Source: Plasmodium coatneyi (Eukaryota > Apicomplexa > Aconoidasida > Haemosporida > Plasmodiidae). From it: a stretch of DNA of 64,000 nucleotides. The DNA lies in NCBI RefSeq assembly GCF_001680005.1, contig NC_033559.1, positions 1,612,001 to 1,676,000 of the forward strand. The letters are read 5' to 3'. The notes below the pieces were generated by a model. It searched no databases. It saw only the letters and a program-made list of their open reading frames with translations, and was not told where the DNA came from. The first letter of the stretch is position 1. Each line of letters opens with the position of its first letter. The translations under genes and the position numbers were made by a program. Positions 55,281 through 64,000 of this stretch are shown in pieces.

Positions 55281-57674
55281 TCACAGAATCAATTCATCGA
55301 GGGGGATCTTCAGATCCCTGGCGATGCTGCGGATGGTGTCCTCTGGTACCTGAATGACCAGCTTGGTGTAGGGGTCCAACGATTCGTACGATCCTGCGTT
55401 TGCGCCATCAGAAAAGATGTTACTCCCAAGGGAGGAAAAATTGTTGGTGGAGTTTAGCAACGCACTGCCACAGTAGCCACTCCACTGCACTCCATTCATC
55501 AAGCTATTACGGACCAAGCAGGACATATTGTTGGAAGAACAGAAGCTGATAAATCCGAGCTGAATGAGGGTATTTATTTGGTGGCAGATAAGACTGTTCA
55601 TGGTTAGCTTTTCGTTGAAGAAGCAAACGAGAAGGCAGTCTGTTATGCATACCCATCTTATGAAGGTGAAATTTTTTGGAATCGCCTGACCGATTAGGGT
55701 TAAAATGGATTCATTTTTACTTCTGCCTTTTCTCTTCTTGGGTAGGGTAAAGGCACCTCCCTTCACAGTGGCGTTGAAAAAACGCTTATCCGTTAGGGGT
55801 AAATTTCTAGAAGCTAGATATGCCCCTACAAGTAGAACTCTTGAATAGAACGATAAGTCAACTTTGTTTTTTAAATTATTTTCGTTCAAAAAAACGGAAT
55901 CAATTAATTCGAATGTAAAATGGCTAGCATGGTTGTAGGTAGCCACTCGGATATGTGTGTCTATATTTCTCTGCAAAGCGTTCATATTTTCTACGATGGG
56001 TTCTAAGGTGCCCTCTAGGATGGGTTTTATAAAAAGAGGCCACATATGGGCGCATATAAAAAGCAGCTCATGGAAATCGCTCTTGTAGTCTTTATACGAC
56101 ACATTAATGATGTAGTCTACGTATCTGCACCAGATGTCACAAATGACTTCGTTGTCTAGGATGACGTTCTTCCTTCTGATTAGGAATTCTGTTTTGTTTT
56201 CCTTTACACAGTAGATCTTCAACTCCTTGTCGTTGTGTGTGAGCAGCGATTCGAAGCACATGGTGTTGTAAAGTCGGTAGAGAATATTTTTGCACATATC
56301 CGCTGTGTAAGAATCAAACCAGACAGTTGGGGGTTGTGGCAATCCGTCAAAAATTTCATCCGGCAGTGGGGATCGATTTATCAGGATGATGCATAACCCC
56401 CTCGTCGTCTTATTCGCCTTAGTCATGTCGTTGTAAGGGCCTCTAATATATTCGTGGATTCTTGTCAAAGCGTAGAATAAATCTGGGTGGGTTCTTACTA
56501 AATAGCGCACGTTATCGAGGATGAAGACAACTGATCGGTCGTACAGGTTGTCTTTGTGGAGGTGCTGCTTTGGGGATGTCATCCCTTTGTTCGGTTCATC
56601 TGATGCGTTTGCACCGGCACCATGGCGACGTTTCTTCCCCGGAGATGCATCCCCCCCTGCTCTGCCATCCTCAGGCCGAAAGGACAAGAGCTTATGCAGA
56701 ACATTAAAAAACACATCAGTGTTGGACACATGGTTTGGAACTAACTTGGTCGGATCGTATGAATAATTTGTGAAGCCATTTGACTTCTTATATTCCTCGA
56801 ATTCATGCAACAGATTTTTGCTCAGGTCCTTTAGAATTGTGTGGTAAATCACATTCTTTGCAGACTTACCAGATTGGTATAGAGCCATTAAACAGTTTAC
56901 ATACGCGAAGGGCACGTTCTTCAGCTTCACAAAACTTTTCACAACTTTTGTTTTTCCCATGCCTGGTAGACCTAGCACCTGAATAACAGAAATGGGATCC
57001 CTCAAATCACCGAGAAGGTTAACTAATCGGTGCAGTTGGACTTCCCTTTCAAAACCGAAAATTTTCAAACAGGTGATGTATGCCTGGAGGGTATCGTGGG
57101 GGATGGCTGGGATGAGCTCTCTGAAGTACTCCTGGTCGATCATTTCGTTCAGTTCTGCGTCGTAGAGTTCATCTCCGGGGTCGTGCGGATCGCACGGATC
57201 ATGTGAATCATGCGAATCATGCGAAGCGTTGGATGATTGGTCATTCTCGTGCGGTATTGCACCATCTTTGTGCGATCCACTCTGTGCAGCGTCCTCCTCG
57301 TCGAAGGTGTCTTCGTCGTCGCTCTCCTCCGTGTATTCATCATTCGTTTCCTCCTCTGCGTCATTCGCACCCCCCGGTTTGCAATCCTGTTCATTTTTGT
57401 GCAGGCCGGAAATGTTCATCTGGCCTGGCCCATCCGTTGGGGCCTCGTCCGCGTGCCTCTCTCGACTGTTGCGGTCGTCACGGTCATCGCAATTTGCACC
57501 AGTATCACAACTGGCATCGTCATAACCAACCGCATCTGCATCCGAGTCGGCATCGTCGTGGCTGCCACCACGCCTCTGCTTCTTCGGAGAGCTGAACCCG
57601 TAAATGCACTCCTTGGCCGTTTCGTTGCAGTCGTCGGAGTTTATGTCACTGTCGTTGTTCGCCAACTTATGCAT
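55281..57674 (-). CDS. ORC5: Origin recognition complex subunit 5
   Basis: Single exon. The start is taken at the ATG at 57674 (MHKLANNDSDIN), giving 797 residues; the frame is open for 80 further codons, but that stretch is not protein-like. ORC5 is one of the AAA+ subunits that mark replication origins. The N-terminal about 190 residues are acidic and His/Asp-rich with short repeats (SHDSHDPCDPHDPGDE) and are probably disordered. The AAA+ core begins near residue 200. It has Walker A GLPGMGKT (235-242) and a Walker B-like FILDN with Asp at about 387, where the usual second acid is Asn. A basic insertion follows Walker A (around SPGKKRRHGA). The C-terminal half is helical with a winged-helix-like end. 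The gene is convergent with RPB2, 281 bp apart, as I recall for this locus in other Plasmodium species. Confidence 0.93.
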   Translation of the reverse strand: MHKLANNDSDINSDDCNETAKECIYGFSSPKKQRRGGSHDDADSDADAVGYDDASCDTGANCDDRDDRNSRERHADEAPTDGPGQMNISGLHKNEQDCKPGGANDAEEETNDEYTEESDDEDTFDEEDAAQSGSHKDGAIPHENDQSSNASHDSHDSHDPCDPHDPGDELYDAELNEMIDQEYFRELIPAIPHDTLQAYITCLKIFGFEREVQLHRLVNLLGDLRDPISVIQVLGLPGMGKTKVVKSFVKLKNVPFAYVNCLMALYQSGKSAKNVIYHTILKDLSKNLLHEFEEYKKSNGFTNYSYDPTKLVPNHVSNTDVFFNVLHKLLSFRPEDGRAGGDASPGKKRRHGAGANASDEPNKGMTSPKQHLHKDNLYDRSVVFILDNVRYLVRTHPDLFYALTRIHEYIRGPYNDMTKANKTTRGLCIILINRSPLPDEIFDGLPQPPTVWFDSYTADMCKNILYRLYNTMCFESLLTHNDKELKIYCVKENKTEFLIRRKNVILDNEVICDIWCRYVDYIINVSYKDYKSDFHELLFICAHMWPLFIKPILEGTLEPIVENMNALQRNIDTHIRVATYNHASHFTFELIDSVFLNENNLKNKVDLSFYSRVLLVGAYLASRNLPLTDKRFFNATVKGGAFTLPKKRKGRSKNESILTLIGQAIPKNFTFIRWVCITDCLLVCFFNEKLTMNSLICHQINTLIQLGFISFCSSNNMSCLVRNSLMNGVQWSGYCGSALLNSTNNFSSLGSNIFSDGANAGSYESLDPYTKLVIQVPEDTIRSIARDLKIPLDELIL

Positions 57675-58505
57675 CGTGTTTCTGAGGAAGTACGTTTCCG
57701 TGGTGAGAAGAATCGAACGGTAACCCTGGGTTGTCCGTCTACCCGTCCTTCCCCCCCAGAAGACAAGCAAAGGGAGGGAGAAACACACTCGAAAGGAGTT
57801 CCCCAAAGGGAAAGCAGTACTGATGGTAAAAAAAAATAAAAAGATCGACAATTCGTGTGTTTCAAATTGTAGGCACACAGAATTGCCTGAAGATGTTACC
57901 GTCCTGTTTGCCAAAAAGGCTATAATAATGCCAAAAAAAAAAAAAAAAAAAAAAAGCCCACACGTTTTTAATGAGCCAGGTAAATCAAATCAAAACGGAA
58001 GTGTAAAATGAATAATAAAAAAAAAAAAAAAATTACATGGGCATCCCACAAATGACACAATGTGCGTGTGCTTCCTATGGTGAACGAGAAAGCTCTCCTT
58101 GGGAACAAATGCGAATGGAGGGGACATTACTAATTAAAAAGGGAGGCATGGTTAAGCAGTCGGCGGCGTGGCCGTGCGAGGAGAATGAAAAAGGAAACCG
58201 TAATGTGCAAGGTCAAATAAATTCTCCTCTTTTGAAAAGGCGGAAATAAGCGGAAAACGAGCGTGAACTCAACGTACGGAAAAAAAAAAAAAAAAAAAAA
58301 AAAAAATTAAATATACATGTATAACGCTTATGTGCACATAAACAATTACGTCAAAGGCGGACAGGGAAAACGAACCTAGGGGTAGTAGCTCCCCCACTCA
58401 TGGGTAAATGAAGTATGACCAAAATGGGGAAAACATATGAAATAAATTACAAAGGAGCACTTTTCCTTTTCACCTTATACGAGCCCTAGGGATCACCACG
58501 TGCAG
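57675..58505. promoter_or_regulatory. Region upstream of ORC5
   Basis: About 0.8 kb that should hold the ORC5 promoter and the 3' UTR of the small gene upstream. A runs are prominent (57932-57953, 58017-58031, about 58279-58306). No exon is seen. Confidence 0.5.
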
Positions 58506-58740
58506 TTAAACTTTGTAGATGCCCATTGTGCAGTGCACGCCCAGCTTTTCGCACACCTGAGTGAGCACACACGCGAGGAGAAAAAATTCACACTGGTCCA
58601 CACACGGTAGAGGGGAGTCGCCCTTCTGCAAGCAGGGTTTTTTTTTTGCCGCGTGGCTTCCATCAGGGGAGTACCTTTTTACCCTCTGCAGTCGCAAGAA
58701 TAGCTTGTGCTATGATTAGAAGCAATCCAAGCGTTTTCAT
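58506..58740 (-). CDS. Candidate small secreted cysteine-rich protein (two exons)
   Basis: Proposed model on the minus strand: exon 1 58740-58675 and exon 2 58625-58506, joined in phase 0 at AAG|GTACTC and CTTGCAG|AAG. The product has 61 residues. Exon 1 is a textbook signal peptide (MKTLGLLLIIAQAILATAEG). Exon 2 encodes CVDQCEFFLLACVLTQVCEK followed by LGVHCTMGIYKV, with five cysteines in about 40 residues. A mature peptide of roughly 42 residues would be secreted. The weak point is the 49-nt intron, short for Plasmodium. A longer intron ending at the CAG before VCEK would also keep frame but would lose three cysteines. No family is recognised. It lies between ORC5 and the DHHC gene, on their strand. 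Confidence 0.45.
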
Positions 58741-59326
58741 GAAGGAGTAGAGCAAACTAGGCAAAAAGTTGCACGAAAGGGAAGCCGTAAATGACAGACA
58801 CAAGGTACCCCCTCGTTGAGACAAGAATATCGATATAAAAAAAAATAAAGTAAAAAAAAAAAATTCAAATTCAAATTATTACGTTTGAGTGGGACGAATG
58901 CGGCTGCGCATGCAACGCATGACAGGTAGAAATGTCTCTACTGAGTGAAGAATCGCCCGTCAAGGGGTACACAATAAAGATCGCCAAGCTGGCAGATGCA
59001 CACATCTGTACGTGTGCACATGTAGATATCCACTAGTCCTTTCGCAGTTGTGCTTACACATTTGTGTGTTTCTTTTTAATTTTTTTTTTCCTCTTCAATG
59101 AAGTTTTCTCGAGAGGAAAAATCCGAGTGAGCAGTTCCGTCGATGGGAAGAAACCTGGGAAGGAGCGCCGACGGAGATTATTGTGTCAGAGAACAGCAAC
59201 CCTCTGCAGGGTAGTTCAGTTGGCGACACATACACGTATGTATGCATGTAAATTTGTATGAACATGTGCATATTTTTTTTCTTTTTTTTTCTGAACAGGT
59301 AATAATTTTTTTTTTTTTTTCCCCTT
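58741..59326. other. Intergenic region between the small secreted candidate and the DHHC gene
   Basis: About 0.6 kb, likely the promoter of the small gene plus the 3' UTR of the DHHC gene. It has an AAATTC direct repeat (58861-58876), T runs at about 59077-59088, and the CTGAACAGGTAATAA-T-run sequence at 59291-59320. That sequence almost duplicates one at 16671-16706. Confidence 0.5.
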
Positions 59327-60036
59327 TTAATCGCTATTATACCAGAGACAGCAGAATGGCTGGCCAAAAACGTCCACGAGTGACTCTCGGAAGGGCCTCA
59401 TTTCTCTGCGTTGGTTCTTCAGATACTCTATCCCTGCGTGCATGGGGTTGTGGTGCCAGTGAGCATCCACGCTAACACACGTCTGCGTTGATACACTTCT
59501 ATGTTGATACAGTTTTACACCTCCGTCGCTGCACATACCTGTCGTGTTCGTCCTAATCGCGACGTACTGGTCGACCAACATGACTAAGGTGAACACCCCA
59601 AACAGGAGGGAGCCGAAGGTATTCACCTGGAAGGGGCAACAAAGAAAAAGGGGAAGCACCTAAAATTAGGCCAGTCCACCTAAGTACATACATATGTACA
59701 CTGTACAAAAGGTGAAGACTCTTTCGCGCAAAAACACAAGGCATACCACGATGAGGAAGAGGTCTGTTCTGCTGAGTATGCACTGAAAAAAAGGGGGGGG
59801 AAAAAAGTGAATTTTTCAGTAGGCGGTATAATAATGTCCAATCGCGCTACAGAATATGCCTTCCATACAAACTGCGACCATGTTTTTGCGTGTCGTCGTG
59901 TGGTACCTTCCTGTCTGTGTTCAATCTTCGGTTCGTCTGAACACACGAGATCATTTTGTACATAACGATGAAGGCGCAGTTGGTGCACATGAGCAGGGTG
60001 TACTGTGGTGTGCAGCCATGCGTACAAAGCGGTCAT

Positions 60037-60076
<40 letters not shown>

Positions 60077-61344
60077 TAACAAATTAGCTAGCTGACCAAT
60101 TAGCCAAATGGCACTCATAAAGGGATACAAATGAAACGTCTGTTAAGCGAAAAAAACGATTTAGCAATTTTTCTGCCTCGTTTTTTTTTTTTTTTTTGCG
60201 CGTTTGATGTGTGTTAATTCTCCAGCTAGACATTTTGGGGACTTACGAAATTGAGGAGGATAAAAAATTTCTGGTTGTACTGTCCGACGCAGCCATTTAT
60301 CCAAATGCCTTGAAGGAATGTTTAGGGGGGGAAATGAAAAAGGCGAACCGTAAAATGAACAAAATAGCGAATGTTGTAGCGAGAGCATGTGTTTCCGCAC
60401 AGCATGATCTTATATCTGCTCGAATGCGTGCTTGTTTCCCTTCCATTTGAGTTGCAAGCTACAGTTCTGAGGCTGTCACGTCGGAGCTTTGCACTTCCAA
60501 ACACTGTAGCATGTCGCGTTAGCAGAGCATCGCTCTCCCCCTACAGTGGTGATCCATTTTAATGATGCAGCGGTTGCAAACAGAGCAGTGGTGAGACCTC
60601 TTTTCCTTTAACAAGTTACACTTCATGCACATGTCATCGCGATCCTGCTGTGCGTCCATTCCTTCCCCTAGAAATAGACGCCGAAATGGAAAAAATGAGA
60701 TGATATGCATACATGTACAGGTAACTTTGACGTGAATGGAACAAAAAGAGGGGTACACCAGACGGGAGCATATCGCAGTCAGCACACCTGTCTTTCTGGG
60801 CTCCCCTGTTAGCACCCCCGGGTTTTTAATGAGGCATTTGACGTGGCACCATAAAGTCATAAGTGTGCAGAACCAGAAGGAGGCGTACGAGAACACCCGT
60901 ACTTTCGTTCTGACATAGGGGGCAGAAAAAAAAAAAAAAAAAAAAAAAAAAAACAATGTGATTGAGAGATGCGGACATGTGTCAATCCTGTGTGTATGTG
61001 CGCTTCTTTCGGAGTTTTCTCATATAGCGTCTGTCCTCTGTTCCCCCATTTGGGGCTCAGACAGAGATTCGTGTTTACGCAAAAGTTGAGATGAACTTGG
61101 TGCAGAGGTACATGGACTGCAGAATTAGGGCGTGTGTCTGTTGATCAGGTGGAGCAGAGAACGATGTTTTGTGGCGGTTTTAACACTGCGTCGTTGACAC
61201 GTGGGGTGACGAGCTGTTCAAAATGTTGATTAGCTAACAGACTGACCACCACTCTGGGGGCCATTTGCCCCCTCTCCCTACCAGCAAAACGAAGAAGGAC
61301 CTATAAAACGCCAAAAGAATCGCCCCCACGTTTAGGGCTTTCAT
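59327..61344 (-). CDS. DHHC: DHHC-type protein S-palmitoyltransferase
   Basis: Nine-exon model on the minus strand: 61344-61282, 61137-61079, 60909-60788, 60667-60545, 60308-60247, 60002-59907, 59782-59747, 59626-59539 and 59433-59327. Phases agree throughout; 756 nt, 251 residues. The enzyme transfers palmitate to cysteines of membrane proteins. The cysteine-rich domain is complete: CMKCNLLKEKRSHHCSVCNR, then CIIKMDHHC (D120-H-H-C123), then IWINGCVGQYNQKFF. Ile replaces the usual Pro after DHHC. Hydrophobic segments before it (exons 1-3) and after it (KFFILLNFYTLLMCTNCAFI; FGSLLFGVFTLVMLVDQYV) give the standard four-helix topology. The TTxE motif appears as NTTGIEYL, created by the junction of exons 8 and 9. 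Exon 7 has only 36 nt. The start has a good hydrophobic N-terminus but could be preceded by another exon. Confidence 0.9.
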
Positions 61345-62759
61345 TCTGTGGGAAGGCTCTCATAAAAAAGAAGGGGGAGGCACAGAGTTTAAGGGAAGCG
61401 ACGAGAATATATGTCCCTGCGTGTATCCTCGCATGTGTACATTATGGGTAGTTTGACGATGCTGAGGGTTTTGTTTTAAGAAATTTCTACATTCTTTTTT
61501 TTTTTTTTAAAAAATTAGCCATTCCGATTTGATGAAAGAGGGAGGATAAATCATTGACGCGAGGAACGAACGACCGTTTTGCATGCACACACTTGGGAAG
61601 AAAGGTGGTGACGCAAAGGATTCGCAAAAAGAGGGTCCTCGGGACAAATTGTTTCACACTCTGAGTGATATGAACGCCACTTAAACTGAACCCATCTTGG
61701 GAGCCACCCACACAGGGATTACAAAATAGTCATTGTAGGTCAAACAGACCAATGTCCCAAGTTGGTGCGGAACCGAATGTGGTGGAAAAGAAAAAAAAAA
61801 AAAAATTGCAAAGTGGAGAGAGACCTACGTATGGATGCACATATGTGGCTGTACATAAGAGGGGCTATATACGACTGTGCGACTCATTATGTGATGGGTT
61901 TCAGGTTTGTCTTCTTAGAGGAAACATTGAAGGGGGATTGAGAAGGGAAGATAAATCCTCCGCCCCCTACCCGATTACCATCCCATTTTTCAATATGGTT
62001 TGTTCAGCTGCGCAGAATGGACAGGAAATTTTGTAGACCATTCAAGATCCGGAATAATTTTTTTTTTTAACACCTCAGCTTACAATGGGTGAGTCACCCC
62101 GCATGACCATTTAAACTGTGCACACACACACACACTGTGGGGGACGTTGTGTTGTGTATGTACTCATCAGGGGGGGAATTCTCCCCCCCACCCCCTCATA
62201 TGTGTAATGCCTTGTCCTCATTTCGCTTTGCACATCCAGCCGTATGTACAGCATATTTATCGCTCCGCGGTTATTCCTACTGAACGTTCACTTATATGAG
62301 GTTCTCCCCCATTGGGAAAAAAAAAAAAACAGTGTTAAATTGTGAAGGCGAAAAGTGAAAAAAAAAAAAAGAAATTCCCTAGCCACGTCATCACAGGGTA
62401 GGCGTTCTCAGTCAGTTCAAGGGGATTCATTCCACCTCTACACACACATATGCTGCGGTTGATACGGTGGAGAAAAAAAAAAAAAGAATTGAGGGGTGGT
62501 CTACTATGAGGTGTAATAAAGGACAAAGTAGCCTTTTTCCTATTTTTCCTTTTTTCCCCCCTCATGCGGCTTTCTTGCCCCGTTTGGTGAGAAAAAAAAA
62601 CGTATAGATCCTTAGGGGTCACGTTCCCCGATGCGCATAACCGGTTTGTCAACCCACCGCACGTCCACATAACCTAATTGGAGGGAACTCTCCCCCCACG
62701 GTAGACAAAACGTAGCAACTCCCAATAGGTGCAATAATAACCCCGTTGTAAATTCACCA
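61345..62759. promoter_or_regulatory. Divergent intergenic region
   Basis: About 1.4 kb between the DHHC gene (-) and the gene at 62760 (+), presumably with both promoters. It contains a TTGCATGCACAC site (about 61578-61589), a (CA)n run (about 62120-62133) and A runs (about 61791-61804, 62318-62329, 62473-62485). A 94-codon frame at 61752-62036 begins with a homopolymer-encoded lysine run and is not credible. Confidence 0.5.
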
Positions 62760-64000
62760 ATGGGGAAGGAAGATGGGTATTCAACCCAACATACGAATGT
62801 GGCTGAAAAGGGAAAAAACCTAATTTGTGGAGGTGAAAAAGGAGCTTCCTTGTGTGAACTAAACATGGAGGGGATGTCTCCAGATAGCTTGAACGAACGT
62901 GTTACAGGAGTTGCCACATTTGCGAAAGAGGATAACGTGCATAAAGGTGCAGGAACTCCCACGTTAGTAGCCCAGCCAGATGGAGACACATTCGAATTGA
63001 CTTCACCTCTCCCTCTTAACGAAAGTGATAAAGGATCTACGACGAAAAATGAAGGAAACAAATCTGAGGATGAGGTGGACAATGAGGAGTACCTCTACGT
63101 AAGCGAACATCTTAGAATTAAAAAAGACAAACAGATCATTGTGAGTAACGCGTTGAATGATTACATCAACGAACACCTGAACTTCTTCAGTTCATGTGAC
63201 AAGAAATTTTTTAAAAATGAAAATGGAGAGGCAGAGCGGTTTATGGAAATTGGACTAAACCTAAAGTACTTGAGGTATAGGGATAGAATGAAGAGGAAGA
63301 AAAGGCGGCTCGTCACCAAAGGGTGTGAACCTTCCACTGCAGCTACTTCCAGTATGGATGCTACTACGGGGGAAAGACCCCCCCACGGTAACCCCCCTTC
63401 ATCCGACAGTAGCAGCCTCTTTTCCAATTCTTCTTCGGAAGAGGACCCCACCGGCAACAGCCCCTGCACGTCGGACGAAGACATACTTGAGAAGCTGCAT
63501 TTCGATAAAGAATCCCTACATACAATGAAAAAGTTAGAACGATCCAAGAACGTCTATTTTAAATACCTTACCGATCTGTGTCTGAAGTACGACATGATGA
63601 ATCGCTTCACTCTTCCCTACTTCGAGCGAGTGAAAAGAGCCATTAGGAAATCGGCCTCCGTATGTAAATGGATAAATGAAAGATCTGATGCACCCATAGA
63701 GGCAATGCAAATTTTTCTAGAGAATGAGGAAAATGCCAAGAGGATTGAATTAAGTCAGAAGAGGTTACGATCGGATGTGGTTAACTCCATGTTCGGTTTT
63801 CATATCATCAGTGACACGCATCCGATGAAGGTTCCCATTAAGGGGGTGAATCGGTTGGGTGGGGGGGAAACCAGTTCGGGCGTCACCACGTCTACTAGCA
63901 ATCCATATACATACAAATCTTTGCAGAGCACTAAACGGGTGGTGACAACAAAGCAAAGTGGGGATGCCTTGAATAGGGAAGAGGGAACCAAGCGCAGGAG
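62760..64000 (+). CDS. 5' part of a large protein-coding gene, truncated by window end
   Basis: An open frame starts at the ATG at 62760 (MGKEDGYSTQHTNVAEKGKN) and is still open at the window end, giving 413 codons. An in-frame stop at 62670 bounds it upstream. Residues 1 to about 110 are acidic and polar. Residues about 110-180 include YLYVSEHLRIKKDKQIIVSN and a basic RYRDRMKRKKRR stretch. A Ser-rich spacer follows. Then comes a helical charged region (YFKYLTDLCLKYDMMNRFTL, then FLENEENAKRIELSQKRLRS). No catalytic domain lies inside the window. I recall a SNF2-type remodelling ATPase gene just beyond the DHHC gene in P. falciparum. This could be its N-terminus, but nothing visible proves it. 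Confidence 0.75.
   Translation, partial: MGKEDGYSTQHTNVAEKGKNLICGGEKGASLCELNMEGMSPDSLNERVTGVATFAKEDNVHKGAGTPTLVAQPDGDTFELTSPLPLNESDKGSTTKNEGNKSEDEVDNEEYLYVSEHLRIKKDKQIIVSNALNDYINEHLNFFSSCDKKFFKNENGEAERFMEIGLNLKYLRYRDRMKRKKRRLVTKGCEPSTAATSSMDATTGERPPHGNPPSSDSSSLFSNSSSEEDPTGNSPCTSDEDILEKLHFDKESLHTMKKLERSKNVYFKYLTDLCLKYDMMNRFTLPYFERVKRAIRKSASVCKWINERSDAPIEAMQIFLENEENAKRIELSQKRLRSDVVNSMFGFHIISDTHPMKVPIKGVNRLGGGETSSGVTTSTSNPYTYKSLQSTKRVVTTKQSGDALNREEGTKRR

Noticed and set aside
57675..57914. 80-codon N-terminal extension of ORC5
   Set aside because: In frame but not protein-like for ORC5, followed by a better start at 57674 in a polar acidic context; treated as 5' UTR.
61752..62036. 94-codon frame in the DHHC upstream region
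   Set aside because: Begins with a homopolymer lysine run, has no similarity, and lies in a divergent promoter spacer.
1..64000. CRISPR arrays, insertion sequences, prophage, riboswitches, tRNA or rRNA genes
   Set aside because: None seen; the tandem repeats present are short minisatellites or coding repeats, and the genome is eukaryotic. tRNA or snRNA genes cannot be fully excluded by eye; tRNAscan and Rfam searches would decide.

Overview
The window is nuclear DNA from a malaria parasite (Plasmodium), most likely of the vivax/knowlesi/cynomolgi group that infects primates. The reasons are moderate GC in coding sequence, intergenic DNA full of 15-33 nt poly(dT)/poly(dA) runs, short GT-AG introns with long T tracts, low-complexity insertions in conserved enzymes, and an apicomplexan gene set (RON6, RPB2, ORC5, acyl-CoA synthetase). 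Gene content and order match what I recall of the P. falciparum chromosome 2 interval from a serine/threonine kinase through RON6 and an acyl-CoA synthetase to RPB2 and ORC5. Naming the species would need a database comparison. No rRNA, tRNA, CRISPR array or mobile element was recognised.

Layout. 1-519 is the 3' end of an unidentified gene (+). 1050-3215 is a ribosome-assembly factor LTV1 homologue (-). 4677-5609 is an unknown helical protein (+). 8447-13231 is a very large divergent protein kinase (+). 14107-16198 is a nine-exon coiled-coil protein (-). 19113-23204 is a polytopic membrane protein with two PqiA-like halves (+). 24945-29910 is rhoptry neck protein RON6, modelled here with 15 exons (+). 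30991-33195 is an acyl-CoA synthetase (-). 35406-37293 is a seven-exon MGRN1-type RING E3 ligase (-). 39573-40283 is a coiled-coil protein (+). 40964-43268 is a WD40-like protein broken by a frameshift in an A28 tract (-). 45359-47389 is an SR-rich CHERP-like RNA-processing factor (+). 48013-49077 is a GET2/CAML-like membrane receptor (-). 50836-54999 is RNA polymerase II subunit RPB2 (+). 55281-57674 is ORC5 (-). 58506-58740 is a candidate small secreted cysteine-rich protein (-). 59327-61344 is a nine-exon DHHC palmitoyltransferase (-). 62760-64000 is the 5' part of another gene (+).

Functions. The genes are not an operon and are transcribed singly. Several act in membrane and secretory biology: tail-anchored protein insertion (GET2-like), palmitoylation (DHHC), fatty-acid activation (acyl-CoA synthetase), a possible lipid handler (PqiA-like) and invasion (RON6). 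Others form the informational core: RPB2, ORC5, LTV1 and the CHERP-like factor. Large gaps of 0.3-2.9 kb between genes are mostly homopolymer-rich and presumably hold promoters and UTRs.

Exon boundaries were worked out by hand from GT-AG sites, reading phase and family similarity. Each multi-exon model given closes in frame, but transcript data would be needed to confirm them.
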